DNA from: Verrucomicrobiota bacterium
Lineage (GTDB): Bacteria > Verrucomicrobiota > Verrucomicrobiia > Verrucomicrobiales > Akkermansiaceae
Direction: 5' to 3'
DNA length: 64,000 nucleotides
NCBI GenBank assembly: GCA_017301995.1
Contig: JAFLEH010000032.1
Span: 1 to 64,000, forward strand
The number at the start of each line of letters is the position of its first letter. The stretch's first letter is position 1. Shown piece after piece: positions 53,038 to 62,051 of this stretch. Made by a program: the position numbers and the translations under genes. Under the pieces are notes generated by a model. The model saw nothing but the letters and a program-made list of their open reading frames with translations. It did not search any database and was not told the origin of the DNA.

Positions 53038-55473
53038 ATGTCCGGCGAACAACCATTCCTGCATCTCTTCGAATCCCTGGGCCGCCTTCCGCAGTCCCAC
53101 TCGGACGCTATCAACCGTGAAGCCTATCAAGCCTTGCTGGAGGTCTTGTCCGTGCCGCTGGACCACCCTGGGCGATGCATCCTGCTGCGCGCTCCGCGGG
53201 CCGGACACGGCAAGACCCATCTGCTTTCCCGCATCCAACATCATTTGGCTCCGGGCCACGAGTTCATCCCACTCCACCCTGCGAGCGGATGCCGGATCGA
53301 CGCGCCGTCGGTGATCGACGACGCCCTCCGCCGCCTTGGCCGCCCGCTGCCGGCCGCCGGCGGACTTTGCGGGTTGGATCTGATTGTCCGCCGCTTGTAT
53401 TCGCTGGCGCTGCAGCCGCTGGTCAGCTCGGGCGAAGTACCGTGCATCGACCGCGACGGTGCGCTGGCCTCGCTGAGAAACCGTCCGCTAGAGACCTTTG
53501 ATTTCCACCATCCGAGCGCGGTCACCGCCCACTGGATCCGCGACAATTTCGAAGTCCTCGGCCCGCGCCTCGCGCTGGAGCTGTCCAACCTAACCGGCAT
53601 CGCGCCGCGGGCGGTCGGGTTCTGGGTGGACGCGCTGTTCCATTTCGCGGTGACACCGATCGATGTTCCCGGCCGGGTGGACGCCCTTGCGCTCACCGTG
53701 TTTTCGTCGGGTTCCGGCGACGGCGTGGCCATGGAACGGCTATCCGCCCTGCTGGCGCTGCTCTCGCTGCTGATGCGGGTGGTTTTGGTGGCGGACGATC
53801 TGGAAGGTTTTTCGGCGGACGAGACCGCGGCTCTGCGGCTCGCGGCGTTCATCGGCTCGCTGCGGCACACGGCCGAGCGGCTGGACGTGGTGCTTTCGCT
53901 GAACCGCGATATTTGGGAGAGCGCTTTTATCCCGCGCCTGAGCGGCGGCTTGGCCGACCGGCTTTCCGAGGTGGTAGTGGAGTTGGAGCCCCTCACCGAC
54001 GACCAAATCGTCGCGCTGCTTGAGTCCCGCGTCCCCGGATTGGGAATGCGAGTGCTCGACTACATGCGGAGCGAGAATCTGGAAACGCACGCCCGTGGCG
54101 TGCTGCGGGCCGCCGCGGCGGCTTGGACGCGCGCCTCCCGCCATCCGGGTGGCGCTCCGCCCCCGGCACCCCGCATCGAGCCGCCTCCGGCACTCGCCGA
54201 AACCGCCGCCCCGGCACCGGTTGCCGCCGCAGTGGCTGCCGCGCTCGCCGCGTTTACCGAGGAGGCACCCGCTACTCCCGTAGCCACGCCCGATGTCGCT
54301 CCGGTTGAGCCTCCGGCACCCGCTCCCGCGGATCCGGCACCGCCACCGGCTGCGCCGCCACCGCCGGAATCCCCGTTCCAAGCGGTGACCGAGCCCATCC
54401 TGGAACCCGCTCCACCGGCGCCCCCCCCAACGCCCGCCATTCCGGAAAAACCGGTGGCGCCCGTCGTTTCGACACCCTTTCAGCCGACGATGGCGTTTAC
54501 CCCGCCGCCCGCCTGGCAGGCACCGGTCATTCATGAGGCCGCTCCGCCTCAGAATGCCCCCACCCCGCCGCCCGTGGCCGAACCCACGGTGCCGGCAGCT
54601 CCCCAACCCGATTTTCTTCAAGCCCCGCCCGCTTGGGATTCTCCGGTGATTCAGGCGTCCCCGCCAGTCGCACCCGATCCGGTCAGCCCTCCCATCACTC
54701 CTGTCACCCCGCCTCAGGTGACTCCTTCCGCAGTGTTCCAAGCGCCGTCGGCATGGCAATCTCCCGTCGTCACCGAACCGCAGGTGGTCGTGCCGGAGCC
54801 TCCGTCGGCCCCGGTTTTCGAGCCACCCGTGGCCCCGCCGACTCCCGCGCCATCGGTGGTACTCGAACCGCCTCCGGCATGGCAGCCGCCCGCATTCCAT
54901 GAACTTTCGGCTGCCGCACCGGTTTTCGAAGCGGTAGCCCCCTCTCCCGCTCCGGTTGAGGCTCCCCAGCAGGTTTATTCGACCTCGCCGGTCTGGCAGC
55001 CCGCCGCTGCCGCCCCTGCGCCGGAAGCTCCCGCCGCACCGGAAATTCCGGCACCCCAGCCGTTTTCCCCGGTTTTTGAAACGATCGCCACTCCGCCGGT
55101 CGAGTTCCATCCCGCACAGCCGGAACCGATCACGCCCGAGCCCGCACCGGTGTTTCAAGCGTCTCCCCCGGCCTGGCAATCACCCGCGTTCCAGCCCGCC
55201 ACTCCGCCACAGCACCCTCCGATGTGGCAGCCCCCCGTTCCACAGGAAACTCCGGCCCCTCTCTATGCCACCCCGGTTGGCACGCCGACGCAGGCCACAT
55301 GGCACGAAGCGACCGCTCCCAGCGCGCCCTTCAGCCAGCCAGCGGCCCAGCCCGTTGCGGAGCCCGCTCCGGCTCCGGCACCGGTGCCCGAAACCCAGGC
55401 ACCGATCGATCAGGACCGCGTGGAAGACCTGCTCCGGCAGTTCCGCGAGCGCTACAGCCGTCCGAATCCTTAA
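53038..55473 (+). CDS. P-loop ATPase-like protein with long Pro-rich repeat tail
   Basis: An 811-residue protein of unknown function. Residues ~1-365 form a globular NTPase-like domain with Walker A APRAGHGKTHLL (52-63), an acidic strand VVLVADDLEGF near 260 and sensor-like LDVVLSLNRDIWE near 285. Residues ~370-780 are mainly Pro/Ala/Val/Glu and carry about seven degenerate repeats of the form PPAWQxPV (PPAWQAPVIHE, PPAWDSPVIQ, PSAWQSPVVTE, PPAWQPPAFHE, PPAWQSPAFQ). The last 20 residues (DQDRVEDLLRQFRERYSR) form a charged helix, probably a docking motif. There is no signal peptide or membrane segment. nuoD follows after 63 bases on the same strand. Confidence 0.7.
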   Translation: MSGEQPFLHLFESLGRLPQSHSDAINREAYQALLEVLSVPLDHPGRCILLRAPRAGHGKTHLLSRIQHHLAPGHEFIPLHPASGCRIDAPSVIDDALRRLGRPLPAAGGLCGLDLIVRRLYSLALQPLVSSGEVPCIDRDGALASLRNRPLETFDFHHPSAVTAHWIRDNFEVLGPRLALELSNLTGIAPRAVGFWVDALFHFAVTPIDVPGRVDALALTVFSSGSGDGVAMERLSALLALLSLLMRVVLVADDLEGFSADETAALRLAAFIGSLRHTAERLDVVLSLNRDIWESAFIPRLSGGLADRLSEVVVELEPLTDDQIVALLESRVPGLGMRVLDYMRSENLETHARGVLRAAAAAWTRASRHPGGAPPPAPRIEPPPALAETAAPAPVAAAVAAALAAFTEEAPATPVATPDVAPVEPPAPAPADPAPPPAAPPPPESPFQAVTEPILEPAPPAPPPTPAIPEKPVAPVVSTPFQPTMAFTPPPAWQAPVIHEAAPPQNAPTPPPVAEPTVPAAPQPDFLQAPPAWDSPVIQASPPVAPDPVSPPITPVTPPQVTPSAVFQAPSAWQSPVVTEPQVVVPEPPSAPVFEPPVAPPTPAPSVVLEPPPAWQPPAFHELSAAAPVFEAVAPSPAPVEAPQQVYSTSPVWQPAAAAPAPEAPAAPEIPAPQPFSPVFETIATPPVEFHPAQPEPITPEPAPVFQASPPAWQSPAFQPATPPQHPPMWQPPVPQETPAPLYATPVGTPTQATWHEATAPSAPFSQPAAQPVAEPAPAPAPVPETQAPIDQDRVEDLLRQFRERYSRPNP

Positions 55474-55536
55474 TAAATCGAACATTCGCCTTGCGGCAGC
55501 GCCCCGCCTTGCGTCTTACTTGGCGCGGCGCAACGC

Positions 55537-56796
55537 ATGAGCACTTCCACCACCGATTTCCAGTCTCCGGACAACCTCGCCCGCGCGGCAGGTGCCGCCG
55601 CCCACTATCAGTCGGAAACCGACGACCTGATGGGCGACAAGATGATCCTCAACATGGGACCATCCCACCCGGCCACCCACGGCGTGCTCCGGCTGATCCT
55701 CGAACTCGACGGGGAAACCATCCTCAAGGCCAGCCCGGACGTGGGCTTCCTCCATCGCGGCGATGAAAAGATCGCGGAAAACATGCACTACAACCAGTTT
55801 GTGCCGTACACCGACCGGTTGGACTACCTCGCCCCGCTGGCCAACAACGTCGCCTACGCCTGCGCGGTCGAGAAACTGATGGGCTGGACCCTCCCGCCGC
55901 GCGGCCAGGCTCTCCGCGTGTTATGTTGCGAACTCGCGCGCATCTCATCACATATGTTGGGCATCGGCGTCTGCGCGATGGATACCGGCGCGATGACCGC
56001 GTTCCTCTACACCATGACGGAGCGCGAGAAGATCCACAATTTCTGCGAGCAGCTCACCGGCGCACGGTTCACCACCTCCTACACCCGCGTCGGAGGCCAG
56101 ATCCGCGACCTTCCGGCCGGGGCCGAATCCGCCGTCCGCAGCCTGCTCAAGGACTGCCTCGTGGCCCTCGACGAGATTTCCAAGCTGCTCGACAAGAACA
56201 AGATCTATCGGGACCGCATGATCGACATCGGGATCATCACCCGCGAGTCGGCGATTTCCTGGGGGCTCACCGGCCCCAATCTCCGTGGGTCGGGCGTGCC
56301 CCGCGACCTTCGCAAAGACAGTCCCTATCTGGGATATGAAAACTATGAGTTCGACGTGCCGGTCACCGAGGAAGGCGATTGCTACGCCCGCTATCTCGTG
56401 CGGATGGAGGAGGTCAAGCAGGCCGTTTCGATTTGCCGCCAGGTACTCGACAAGATGCCCTCCGGCCCGGTCAACGTGGTCGATGCGAAAAGCACCCTTC
56501 CCAACAAGGAAAAGGTGCTGATGTCGATGGAGGAACTCATCAACCACTTCATCGTCGCCACCCAGGGCATCGACGCGCCGCCCGGCGAGGTCTATTTCGC
56601 CGCGGAAAACCCCAAGGGCGAACTCGGATTTTTCATCCACTCCAAAGGCGGCGGAGTCCCCCACCGTCTGAAAATCCGCAGCCCCTCGTTCTGCAACCTT
56701 TCGATTCTTCCGAAACTGCTTCCGGGCCACATGGTCTCCGACGTTCCTGCCGTTCTCGGATCGCTCGATTTCGTCATGGGAGAATGCGACCGCTGA
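55537..56796 (+). CDS. nuoD: NADH-quinone oxidoreductase subunit D
   Basis: A 419-residue 49-kDa-type subunit of complex I, part of the peripheral arm near the quinone site. NMGPSHPATHGVLRL, VGFLHRGDEKIAE, YTDRLDYLAPL, RISSHMLGIG, GGQIRDLP and the C-terminal FVMGECDR are all standard; VMGECDR ends the family. Length is normal. nuoE follows after 40 bases. nuoA-C are not upstream and nuoF is not downstream, so the complex is encoded at more than one site. Confidence 0.96.
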   Translation: MSTSTTDFQSPDNLARAAGAAAHYQSETDDLMGDKMILNMGPSHPATHGVLRLILELDGETILKASPDVGFLHRGDEKIAENMHYNQFVPYTDRLDYLAPLANNVAYACAVEKLMGWTLPPRGQALRVLCCELARISSHMLGIGVCAMDTGAMTAFLYTMTEREKIHNFCEQLTGARFTTSYTRVGGQIRDLPAGAESAVRSLLKDCLVALDEISKLLDKNKIYRDRMIDIGIITRESAISWGLTGPNLRGSGVPRDLRKDSPYLGYENYEFDVPVTEEGDCYARYLVRMEEVKQAVSICRQVLDKMPSGPVNVVDAKSTLPNKEKVLMSMEELINHFIVATQGIDAPPGEVYFAAENPKGELGFFIHSKGGGVPHRLKIRSPSFCNLSILPKLLPGHMVSDVPAVLGSLDFVMGECDR

Positions 56797-56836
56797 CGCC
56801 ACTCCCGGTTTTCGCCCAACAGCCAATTGGATAGAT

Positions 56837-57403
56837 ATGTCCCACTCCCCTCTCGAAGATTCCATCGCCTCGCATGAAACGCCGGGGACGCGCCACTTCG
56901 CGCCGTTCGCGGTGACGCCCGACCTGGACGCGGCCGCCGACGAAGCCGTTTCCCATTACCCGGAGAAGCGCTCCGCCACCCTGCCGCTGCTACACATGGT
57001 CCAGCACCGGTTCGGGTTCATCTCCGCCGCCGCCATCGACTGGATCGCCGCGAAACTCCAACTGGAGCCGATCAAAGTGGTCGAAGTGGTCACCTTCTAT
57101 CCGGGATTCCGGCAGTCGGCTCCCGGAAAATTCCACATCCGTGTCTGCCGGACGCTCTCCTGCGCCATGGGCGGAAGCCACGAACTGATGGACAGACTCT
57201 GCGAAATCACCGGCATCGACCGCTCGCAGTGCGACCCTCACCACCATCCGATCGCCGTTTCCCCGTGCGGAAATTTCTCGGTCGAATTCGCCGAGTGCCT
57301 CGCCTCCTGCGGCACCGCCCCGGTGTGCATGGTCAACGACGACTTCCACGAAGGCATCACCTCCGACAAGGCGGAAGCCCTCCTCGCGAAATACCGCGCG
57401 TAG
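56837..57403 (+). CDS. nuoE: NADH-quinone oxidoreductase subunit E (24 kDa, 2Fe-2S)
   Basis: A 188-residue thioredoxin-like subunit of the NADH-oxidising module. The four Cys ligands of the 2Fe-2S cluster are in RVCRTLSCAMGG and AECLASCGTAP. YPEKRSATLPLLHMVQ and VEVVTFYPGF are typical of the helical N-terminus. The final segment (ITSDKAEALLAKYR) fits the family end. It follows nuoD in the same operon. No nuoF start is found in the 87 bases before the convergent glycosyltransferase. Confidence 0.95.
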   Translation: MSHSPLEDSIASHETPGTRHFAPFAVTPDLDAAADEAVSHYPEKRSATLPLLHMVQHRFGFISAAAIDWIAAKLQLEPIKVVEVVTFYPGFRQSAPGKFHIRVCRTLSCAMGGSHELMDRLCEITGIDRSQCDPHHHPIAVSPCGNFSVEFAECLASCGTAPVCMVNDDFHEGITSDKAEALLAKYRA

Positions 57404-57490
57404 GCCCGGGCCATGGCGCCAGCTAACAGACAGACGACCTTGGCCAACCTACCTGTGGGCCTGCCCTTGAGCGGCGTGTCCACGCCTCGA

Positions 57491-58243
57491 CTATAGGTTT
57501 TGGGAATCCAATTTGGCTTGTTTATATTCCCGGTCCTCCCTGAACCACTCGCCCTGCCAGTGGTGGGCGGCATAGGCCAGCGGATGGTTCTCCCGTCGAA
57601 AATCCGGAGGTGGGGTTTCCGCGAAAAAGTAGGGATAGACCGCTTCACGGGACCAGCCGACAACGTCTCCGTGTTCGAAGATCCATCCCGCCAACAAACC
57701 CGACTCACATTCGACAGGACGTCCGCTCCAGTTTCCGTTCAACCATGCCGCAAGCGAGTTTTCAATCGCCTTCGGTCCGGAAATGGCCAGCACATCCCAG
57801 GGATTGTCCGGACGCTCGTCTCCGAGTACGGCCCGGATCCGGTAGAGGTGCATGTCCCAGAAGGGGTGTCTGGCGGGACTTGCGAGTATCGAGCATGTGG
57901 GAGACTCCGGCCCGGGAAATATGAAGCCGAAGTGAACGCAGTCGGTCGCCATGATCTCCGGCAGCGGACCAAGCAGCTCCATATCGTGGTCCATGTACAA
58001 TCCGCCGAATTGCCGGAGAATCTCGTAACGGACCAGATCGGGCCGGATTCCCATGCCAAGTGCCTCGTTGAGCATTGCCCCGCCGCACAACGATCGGGCG
58101 GCGAGTTCCGGCAGATCGGCATCCGTCCAAAGCCGGTATTCCCAATCGGGAAGCCATTTTGCGATGCTTGCCTGCCAAGGCAGCGCGATTTCCGGAAACG
58201 GGTTCTTTCCCAGCCAGATTTGGTGTACGGTTTTCGGGATCAT
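57491..58243 (-). CDS. GT32-like glycosyltransferase (DXD motif)
   Basis: A 250-residue cytoplasmic transferase. IPKTVHQIWLGKNPFPE starts the family (Och1/capsular GT32), WEYRLWTDADLP follows, and RYEILRQFGGLYMDHDMEL near 92-110 carries the DXD metal site for the nucleotide-sugar. It has no membrane segment. The start overlaps the glf stop by four bases (ATGA), so the two are coupled. Together with UDP-galactopyranose mutase upstream it probably adds a sugar, perhaps galactofuranose, to a surface glycan. The donor is not shown by sequence. Confidence 0.85.
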   Translation of the reverse strand: MIPKTVHQIWLGKNPFPEIALPWQASIAKWLPDWEYRLWTDADLPELAARSLCGGAMLNEALGMGIRPDLVRYEILRQFGGLYMDHDMELLGPLPEIMATDCVHFGFIFPGPESPTCSILASPARHPFWDMHLYRIRAVLGDERPDNPWDVLAISGPKAIENSLAAWLNGNWSGRPVECESGLLAGWIFEHGDVVGWSREAVYPYFFAETPPPDFRRENHPLAYAAHHWQGEWFREDREYKQAKLDSQNL

Positions 58244-59256
58244 GGATTTTTTGTGGTTTGTTGCATCGGGAGAAAAGGGCGCAGCTTTGAGAATGCCTGG
58301 GCCACGGCCATCCACATGTCCAGATAGCTGTATGTGGCCAGGCGTCCGAGGAAAACGGTCCCCATTTCAGCGGTGGCCAGTGCCCGGTATTTCTGGTAGA
58401 TCGCCATCCCATCTCCGAATGGAACGGGGTAATACGGATCGTTGCCCGCCTCGTGGGCCAGCGGATATTCGCGGGTGACGAGAGTGTGGGGCGGGGTTTC
58501 ACCGGAAAACCACGCGTGATCGTAGATGCGTGTGTAGGGCAGCCGGTTGCATTGGTTGATGACCGGATGGGGCAGCCGATCAGGACTCCACTCGTGTTCG
58601 AAACGCAACGAGCGGTAGGGAAGCGGTCCATGTACACAATCGAAATAGTCGTCGATCTTGCCGGTATAGATCACCCGGTCGCCGGGCTTGCGGTGGCGGC
58701 GCCACTCGTCAGGGTTCACTCCGAGACGAACGGGAATGCCATCCAGCATGTTAGAGAACATCGCGGCATAGCCACACGCCGGTTGGCCCTGGAACTCGTC
58801 GGTGAAATAGCGGTCGTCGTCATTGTCCCGGCGGGTTGGCACGCGGCCGGTGATGGCCGCGGGAAGTTCCTTCCATGGCACCCCCCACTGTTTCTCCGAG
58901 TATTCGGCGAAAATCAGATCCCGGATTTCCTCGTCGGTTAGAGCGTGGCCAATCTGGCGTTCGGTGACTTTCGAATAGGGGATCGATATGCGGCCCAGAG
59001 CGGTGTCCGCCATCACCTTGTGCCGATAGTCGGTCCACGCGGTGAATCGGGATAGGAACTCCCACACGGCGCGGTCGTTGGTGTGAAAAAGATGCGGGCC
59101 GTAACGGTGGACGGTCACGCCGTTGATCCGTTCGTCGTGGCAGTTTCCACCGGTTTGGGAGCGGGTTTCCCAGATTTCCACATGGTGCCCGGCATCGGCC
59201 AGCAGCCGCGCCGCGGCGCTACCCGAGATTCCGGAACCGACAACGTGGAATTTCAT
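58240..59256 (-). CDS. glf: UDP-galactopyranose mutase
   Basis: A 338-residue flavoenzyme that converts UDP-galactopyranose to UDP-galactofuranose. The FAD-binding start VVGSGISGSAAARLLAD is followed by GNCHDERINGVTVHRYGPH, LFHTND, YSEKQWGVPWKELP, RRDNDDDRYFTDEFQG and TREYPLAHEAGNDPYYPVP. Length is slightly under the usual 360-390 because the C-terminus is short. The ATG at 59256 gives the nucleotide-binding N-terminus; the long upstream open frame has no similarity. It lies 56 bases after the GT/DUF3431 gene and overlaps the GT32 start. Confidence 0.94.
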   Translation of the reverse strand: MKFHVVGSGISGSAAARLLADAGHHVEIWETRSQTGGNCHDERINGVTVHRYGPHLFHTNDRAVWEFLSRFTAWTDYRHKVMADTALGRISIPYSKVTERQIGHALTDEEIRDLIFAEYSEKQWGVPWKELPAAITGRVPTRRDNDDDRYFTDEFQGQPACGYAAMFSNMLDGIPVRLGVNPDEWRRHRKPGDRVIYTGKIDDYFDCVHGPLPYRSLRFEHEWSPDRLPHPVINQCNRLPYTRIYDHAWFSGETPPHTLVTREYPLAHEAGNDPYYPVPFGDGMAIYQKYRALATAEMGTVFLGRLATYSYLDMWMAVAQAFSKLRPFLPMQQTTKNP

Positions 59257-59312
59257 AATGGACGGACCGAGAACGGGCGGGTGCGTACTGTGACCGGAGC
59301 TTGGTTTCCGGG

Positions 59313-61220
59313 TCATCCGACTGCATCGGCAAGGCGGCGGTTGGGCAGGGGCTGCCAATCCGCGCGGATGAACGGAAGGCCGAAGATATGCAGCCAGAGC
59401 TTTTCGTAGATGTAGCCGTGGGAGTAGTGCCCCTGGGCAAGAGCGCGCATTTGCGGGATGCATTCCCTGGGGATCATCGACAGCCGCTCGTTCCGCACGC
59501 CGAACATGGCTCCGTAACCGAACCGCGCGAGGGATGCCCGCCAGGCATCCGCCGCCAGATCGGTCAAGCCGCACAACTCAAGAAAATGCCCGCTGATGCT
59601 CCAACCCCGCGGCAACCGGTGATGCTGGCTATAGTCTTTGAAGATGTTTCGCCCGCCCCCGTCCTGCCATGTGGTTGTGTCCAGAGTGGCGGGGCTGTAG
59701 AATTCCGTGTAAACCGGGATGTCGCCCACCCATTCCCGGTCCTCCATGACGCGCAGATTGGCGGGAGGGATGTCGGAAGCCGCCATATACCCGGAAGTGA
59801 GGGGCTGGACCTCCGCCCAGTGGCCGCGCAGGTCGAGAAGTTTCAGTAGGTCCGGGCTGTGCGGAAACGGATCGCCCTGGCAGAATACGGTCCATTCGTC
59901 CGCGGGACCGTGGCCGTGGGTCTGCAAATGGTGCAGATAGGTGTCCGCCTCACGACCTTGGTTGGGAAGGACCTCCAGCTTGTCGATCCGGGCCAACACC
60001 TTGGCATCGAGTATCTCCGGACCCTTGTTGTAGAGCACAACGGTGATGTCATCAGGCACATCCAGCAGCCAGCCAATGTCCTCCTTGTAGCGCGCCACCA
60101 CCAGAGTGACGGGATGGACGCCTGCCACGGGTGCGGGTGATCTCCTCTCCGCCTGCTCCGCTCTCTTTGTTTCCAGGGCCGCTTCCAACAGCGGGCTGCG
60201 CGCGGTTCCGGTGCCCTTCATGATCTCAAGCTTCGCGGCCAGATCCACGGCCCCGAAATACAGAACCTCGCTCCGCGGATTCGCCCAGGTGGCGTATTCA
60301 ACGTCCAACGCGAACCAATGGTTGGCCGTACGGTCGTTCCAGGCGATGAACGTGAGCACCCCGGCACAGGCCATGCGCGGATAGAGCGCGGCCAGCAGGA
60401 ACCATTCGTCGAAGCCGTAGCTGGGCCAGTCGGAGCCGAAAACCGGAGTCTCGCGGCGGATCTCCTCCGTGGCACCGATGGTGCAGTGGCCGGGCATGGT
60501 TCCGCGCAGGGTGTGCCAGATCATCGCCTTCATCAGGTCCGCCACCGGATAGCCGCCCGCCGCGCCGAACTGGCAGGCGTTGATCGGGCGATAGAAACCC
60601 GGATCGTTGTCCGGCCCGCCGCCGTCCAGGATGTAAGGCGCGCGCCACAGACCGTGCCCGGCCTGCATCGCGTGTTCGCTGCGCTCAATGTTGTGGAGAA
60701 TTTCGGGAGCGTGGTCGGCATCGGTGATGGTAACCCAGCGGTCGGGCTCCTCAAACGCCAGGAACCGCCACAGCGCGCCGGGGTTGTGGCGGAGCGACGA
60801 AGCCTTCATCACCATCACCTCGCAGCCCGCAGCAACCAGATCCTCCACCAGAAACTCCAGATCCGCCGCCAGATAGACGCGGAAAACAATGTCCGGACGC
60901 TCCTCCCGGAGCTTCTCCGCCCCGTCCAGCAGAGGCCGCACATAGTGCTCCCACGGCGCGTGCCGGGACACCAGGCCCAGACGCTTCGCGTCCATCAGCA
61001 GGCTCCGGGACGGCTGCGGAAAGTCCGGCTCCGAGGCATGGGCGGGCTTCCAGAACAGGCTGGTGGCCACCAGATGCGGTCCGAAACGGGGATTCTCCAC
61101 CCGCGCCACCCCGCAGAGTTCCGCTAGCATAGCTCGGTCTCTATCCGTTGCAACTTCCTGATATTCCAACACTTGCGCGTCGCTCAGCACGGGGAAAACA
61201 TCGGTCCAACTCATGGTCAT
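59313..61220 (-). CDS. Two-domain glycosyltransferase-like protein with DUF3431
   Basis: About 635 residues. The N-terminal ~350 residues are GT-A-like: FRVYLAADLEFLVEDLVAAG, the acidic DAD motif in WVTITDADHAPEIL near 190, and YGFDEWFLLAALYPR near 275. Residues ~385-600 match DUF3431: TLVVARYKEDIGWLLDVPDD, VVLYNKGPEI, LPNQGREADTYLHHL and FCQGDPFPH. DUF3431 proteins are putative glycan-modifying enzymes of unknown reaction. It is the first gene of a three-gene minus operon with glf and GT32, which suggests a galactofuranose-containing polymer. Starts at 61220 or 61214 are equally good. A 12-base C run lies upstream. Confidence 0.7.
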   Translation of the reverse strand: MTMSWTDVFPVLSDAQVLEYQEVATDRDRAMLAELCGVARVENPRFGPHLVATSLFWKPAHASEPDFPQPSRSLLMDAKRLGLVSRHAPWEHYVRPLLDGAEKLREERPDIVFRVYLAADLEFLVEDLVAAGCEVMVMKASSLRHNPGALWRFLAFEEPDRWVTITDADHAPEILHNIERSEHAMQAGHGLWRAPYILDGGGPDNDPGFYRPINACQFGAAGGYPVADLMKAMIWHTLRGTMPGHCTIGATEEIRRETPVFGSDWPSYGFDEWFLLAALYPRMACAGVLTFIAWNDRTANHWFALDVEYATWANPRSEVLYFGAVDLAAKLEIMKGTGTARSPLLEAALETKRAEQAERRSPAPVAGVHPVTLVVARYKEDIGWLLDVPDDITVVLYNKGPEILDAKVLARIDKLEVLPNQGREADTYLHHLQTHGHGPADEWTVFCQGDPFPHSPDLLKLLDLRGHWAEVQPLTSGYMAASDIPPANLRVMEDREWVGDIPVYTEFYSPATLDTTTWQDGGGRNIFKDYSQHHRLPRGWSISGHFLELCGLTDLAADAWRASLARFGYGAMFGVRNERLSMIPRECIPQMRALAQGHYSHGYIYEKLWLHIFGLPFIRADWQPLPNRRLADAVG

Positions 61221-61242
61221 TCGGGGTAGGGATTGATAGCCG

Positions 61243-61320
61243 GAGAAAAAAGTTTGCCTCTCCGTGAGAAAAAACTTGCGTCCCCCCCCCCCCATTGTGG
61301 CAAGAGAAAAATGCGCTTGC
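61243..61320. repeat. GAGAAAAA repeats with a 12-base poly-C tract in a divergent promoter
   Basis: GAGAAAAAAGTTTGC (61243), GAGAAAAAACTTGCG (61266) and GAGAAAAATGCGCTTGC (61304) are three related units. Between the second and third lies a run of 12 C (61282-61293). CTTGC at 61275 and GCAAG at 61300 bracket the C run as a small inverted repeat. The block fills the spacer between the divergent genes at 61220 and 61344, where promoters must lie. Confidence 0.75.
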
Positions 61321-61343
61321 GCGAAAATCAATCCAAATCCATC

Positions 61344-62051
61344 ATGAATCCGCAACCGAACTCCGGTCCGTCAAACCCCTCCGTGAACACTTTCACACGT
61401 AGATCCTTCATGAAAACATCCGCCCTAACCGTCGGCGCGGTGGCACTGCTCTCGCAGGGAAAGGCGCTGGGGGATGGGGTGGGAGGGAATAATTCTAGCA
61501 CAATTCCACAGATCAATCCTCCATACGGCGCTGGCGTTAAGAGAACAGAGCCTACTGCGAACAATCCCGTAAACTCGGTTGTTGAGAACTTTGGATTGGG
61601 TCAAAATTATCAATTTGTAACGACAGTAGTTTCACCTTGCGCGGAGAATGCATGCAAACAATTTGATGAGGTAAAATACGTCTGTAAGGTCGAGGCTTTG
61701 ATATCCGGAAGTGTCACTGGCCTGAGTGTAGCTCACTCCCGTAATTTCATAGCATTTCAGGTCCTCACCGCTGATCAGAACAGCTCCGTCATTTATTCTT
61801 GGGAGGTAACAAGCCAAGGCTCTGCGTCGATTCAGCCGAAAAAAAGGGAATTTACGTCAGGCGGTACGATACTGATCGACGAAGACACCTACAGACTTTC
61901 GATTGAATCTGAGCGCACGGCTTGTGGAGCCAATACTGTCGGAGTCAAGGCGCGGGCTGTTTTGAAGAACTTGTCGACCAATGTTGTTACTCCACTGGCT
62001 TGGACACCGGAAAGGCTAACCGTATGGCAGACTTGTGATAGCGGTCAATAA
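61344..62051 (+). CDS. Tat-exported protein of unknown function
   Basis: A 235-residue protein. TFTRRSFMKTSALTVGAVALL at residues ~16-36 is a twin-arginine signal (RRSFMK). The mature part is beta-rich with two pairs of Cys (SPCAENACKQ, ... ERTACGAN ... WQTCDSG) that may form disulfides. No family is recognised. Base composition is clearly A/T-richer than the CAZyme region. The stop overlaps the next gene by 17 bases if that gene starts at GTG 62035. Confidence 0.7.
   Translation: MNPQPNSGPSNPSVNTFTRRSFMKTSALTVGAVALLSQGKALGDGVGGNNSSTIPQINPPYGAGVKRTEPTANNPVNSVVENFGLGQNYQFVTTVVSPCAENACKQFDEVKYVCKVEALISGSVTGLSVAHSRNFIAFQVLTADQNSSVIYSWEVTSQGSASIQPKKREFTSGGTILIDEDTYRLSIESERTACGANTVGVKARAVLKNLSTNVVTPLAWTPERLTVWQTCDSGQ

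Noticed and set aside
53740..55179. Long Arg/Gly-rich open frame on the minus strand opposite the P-loop/Pro-rich gene
   Set aside because: It is the complement of a Pro/Ala-rich coding sequence; composition is low-complexity and no motif is present.
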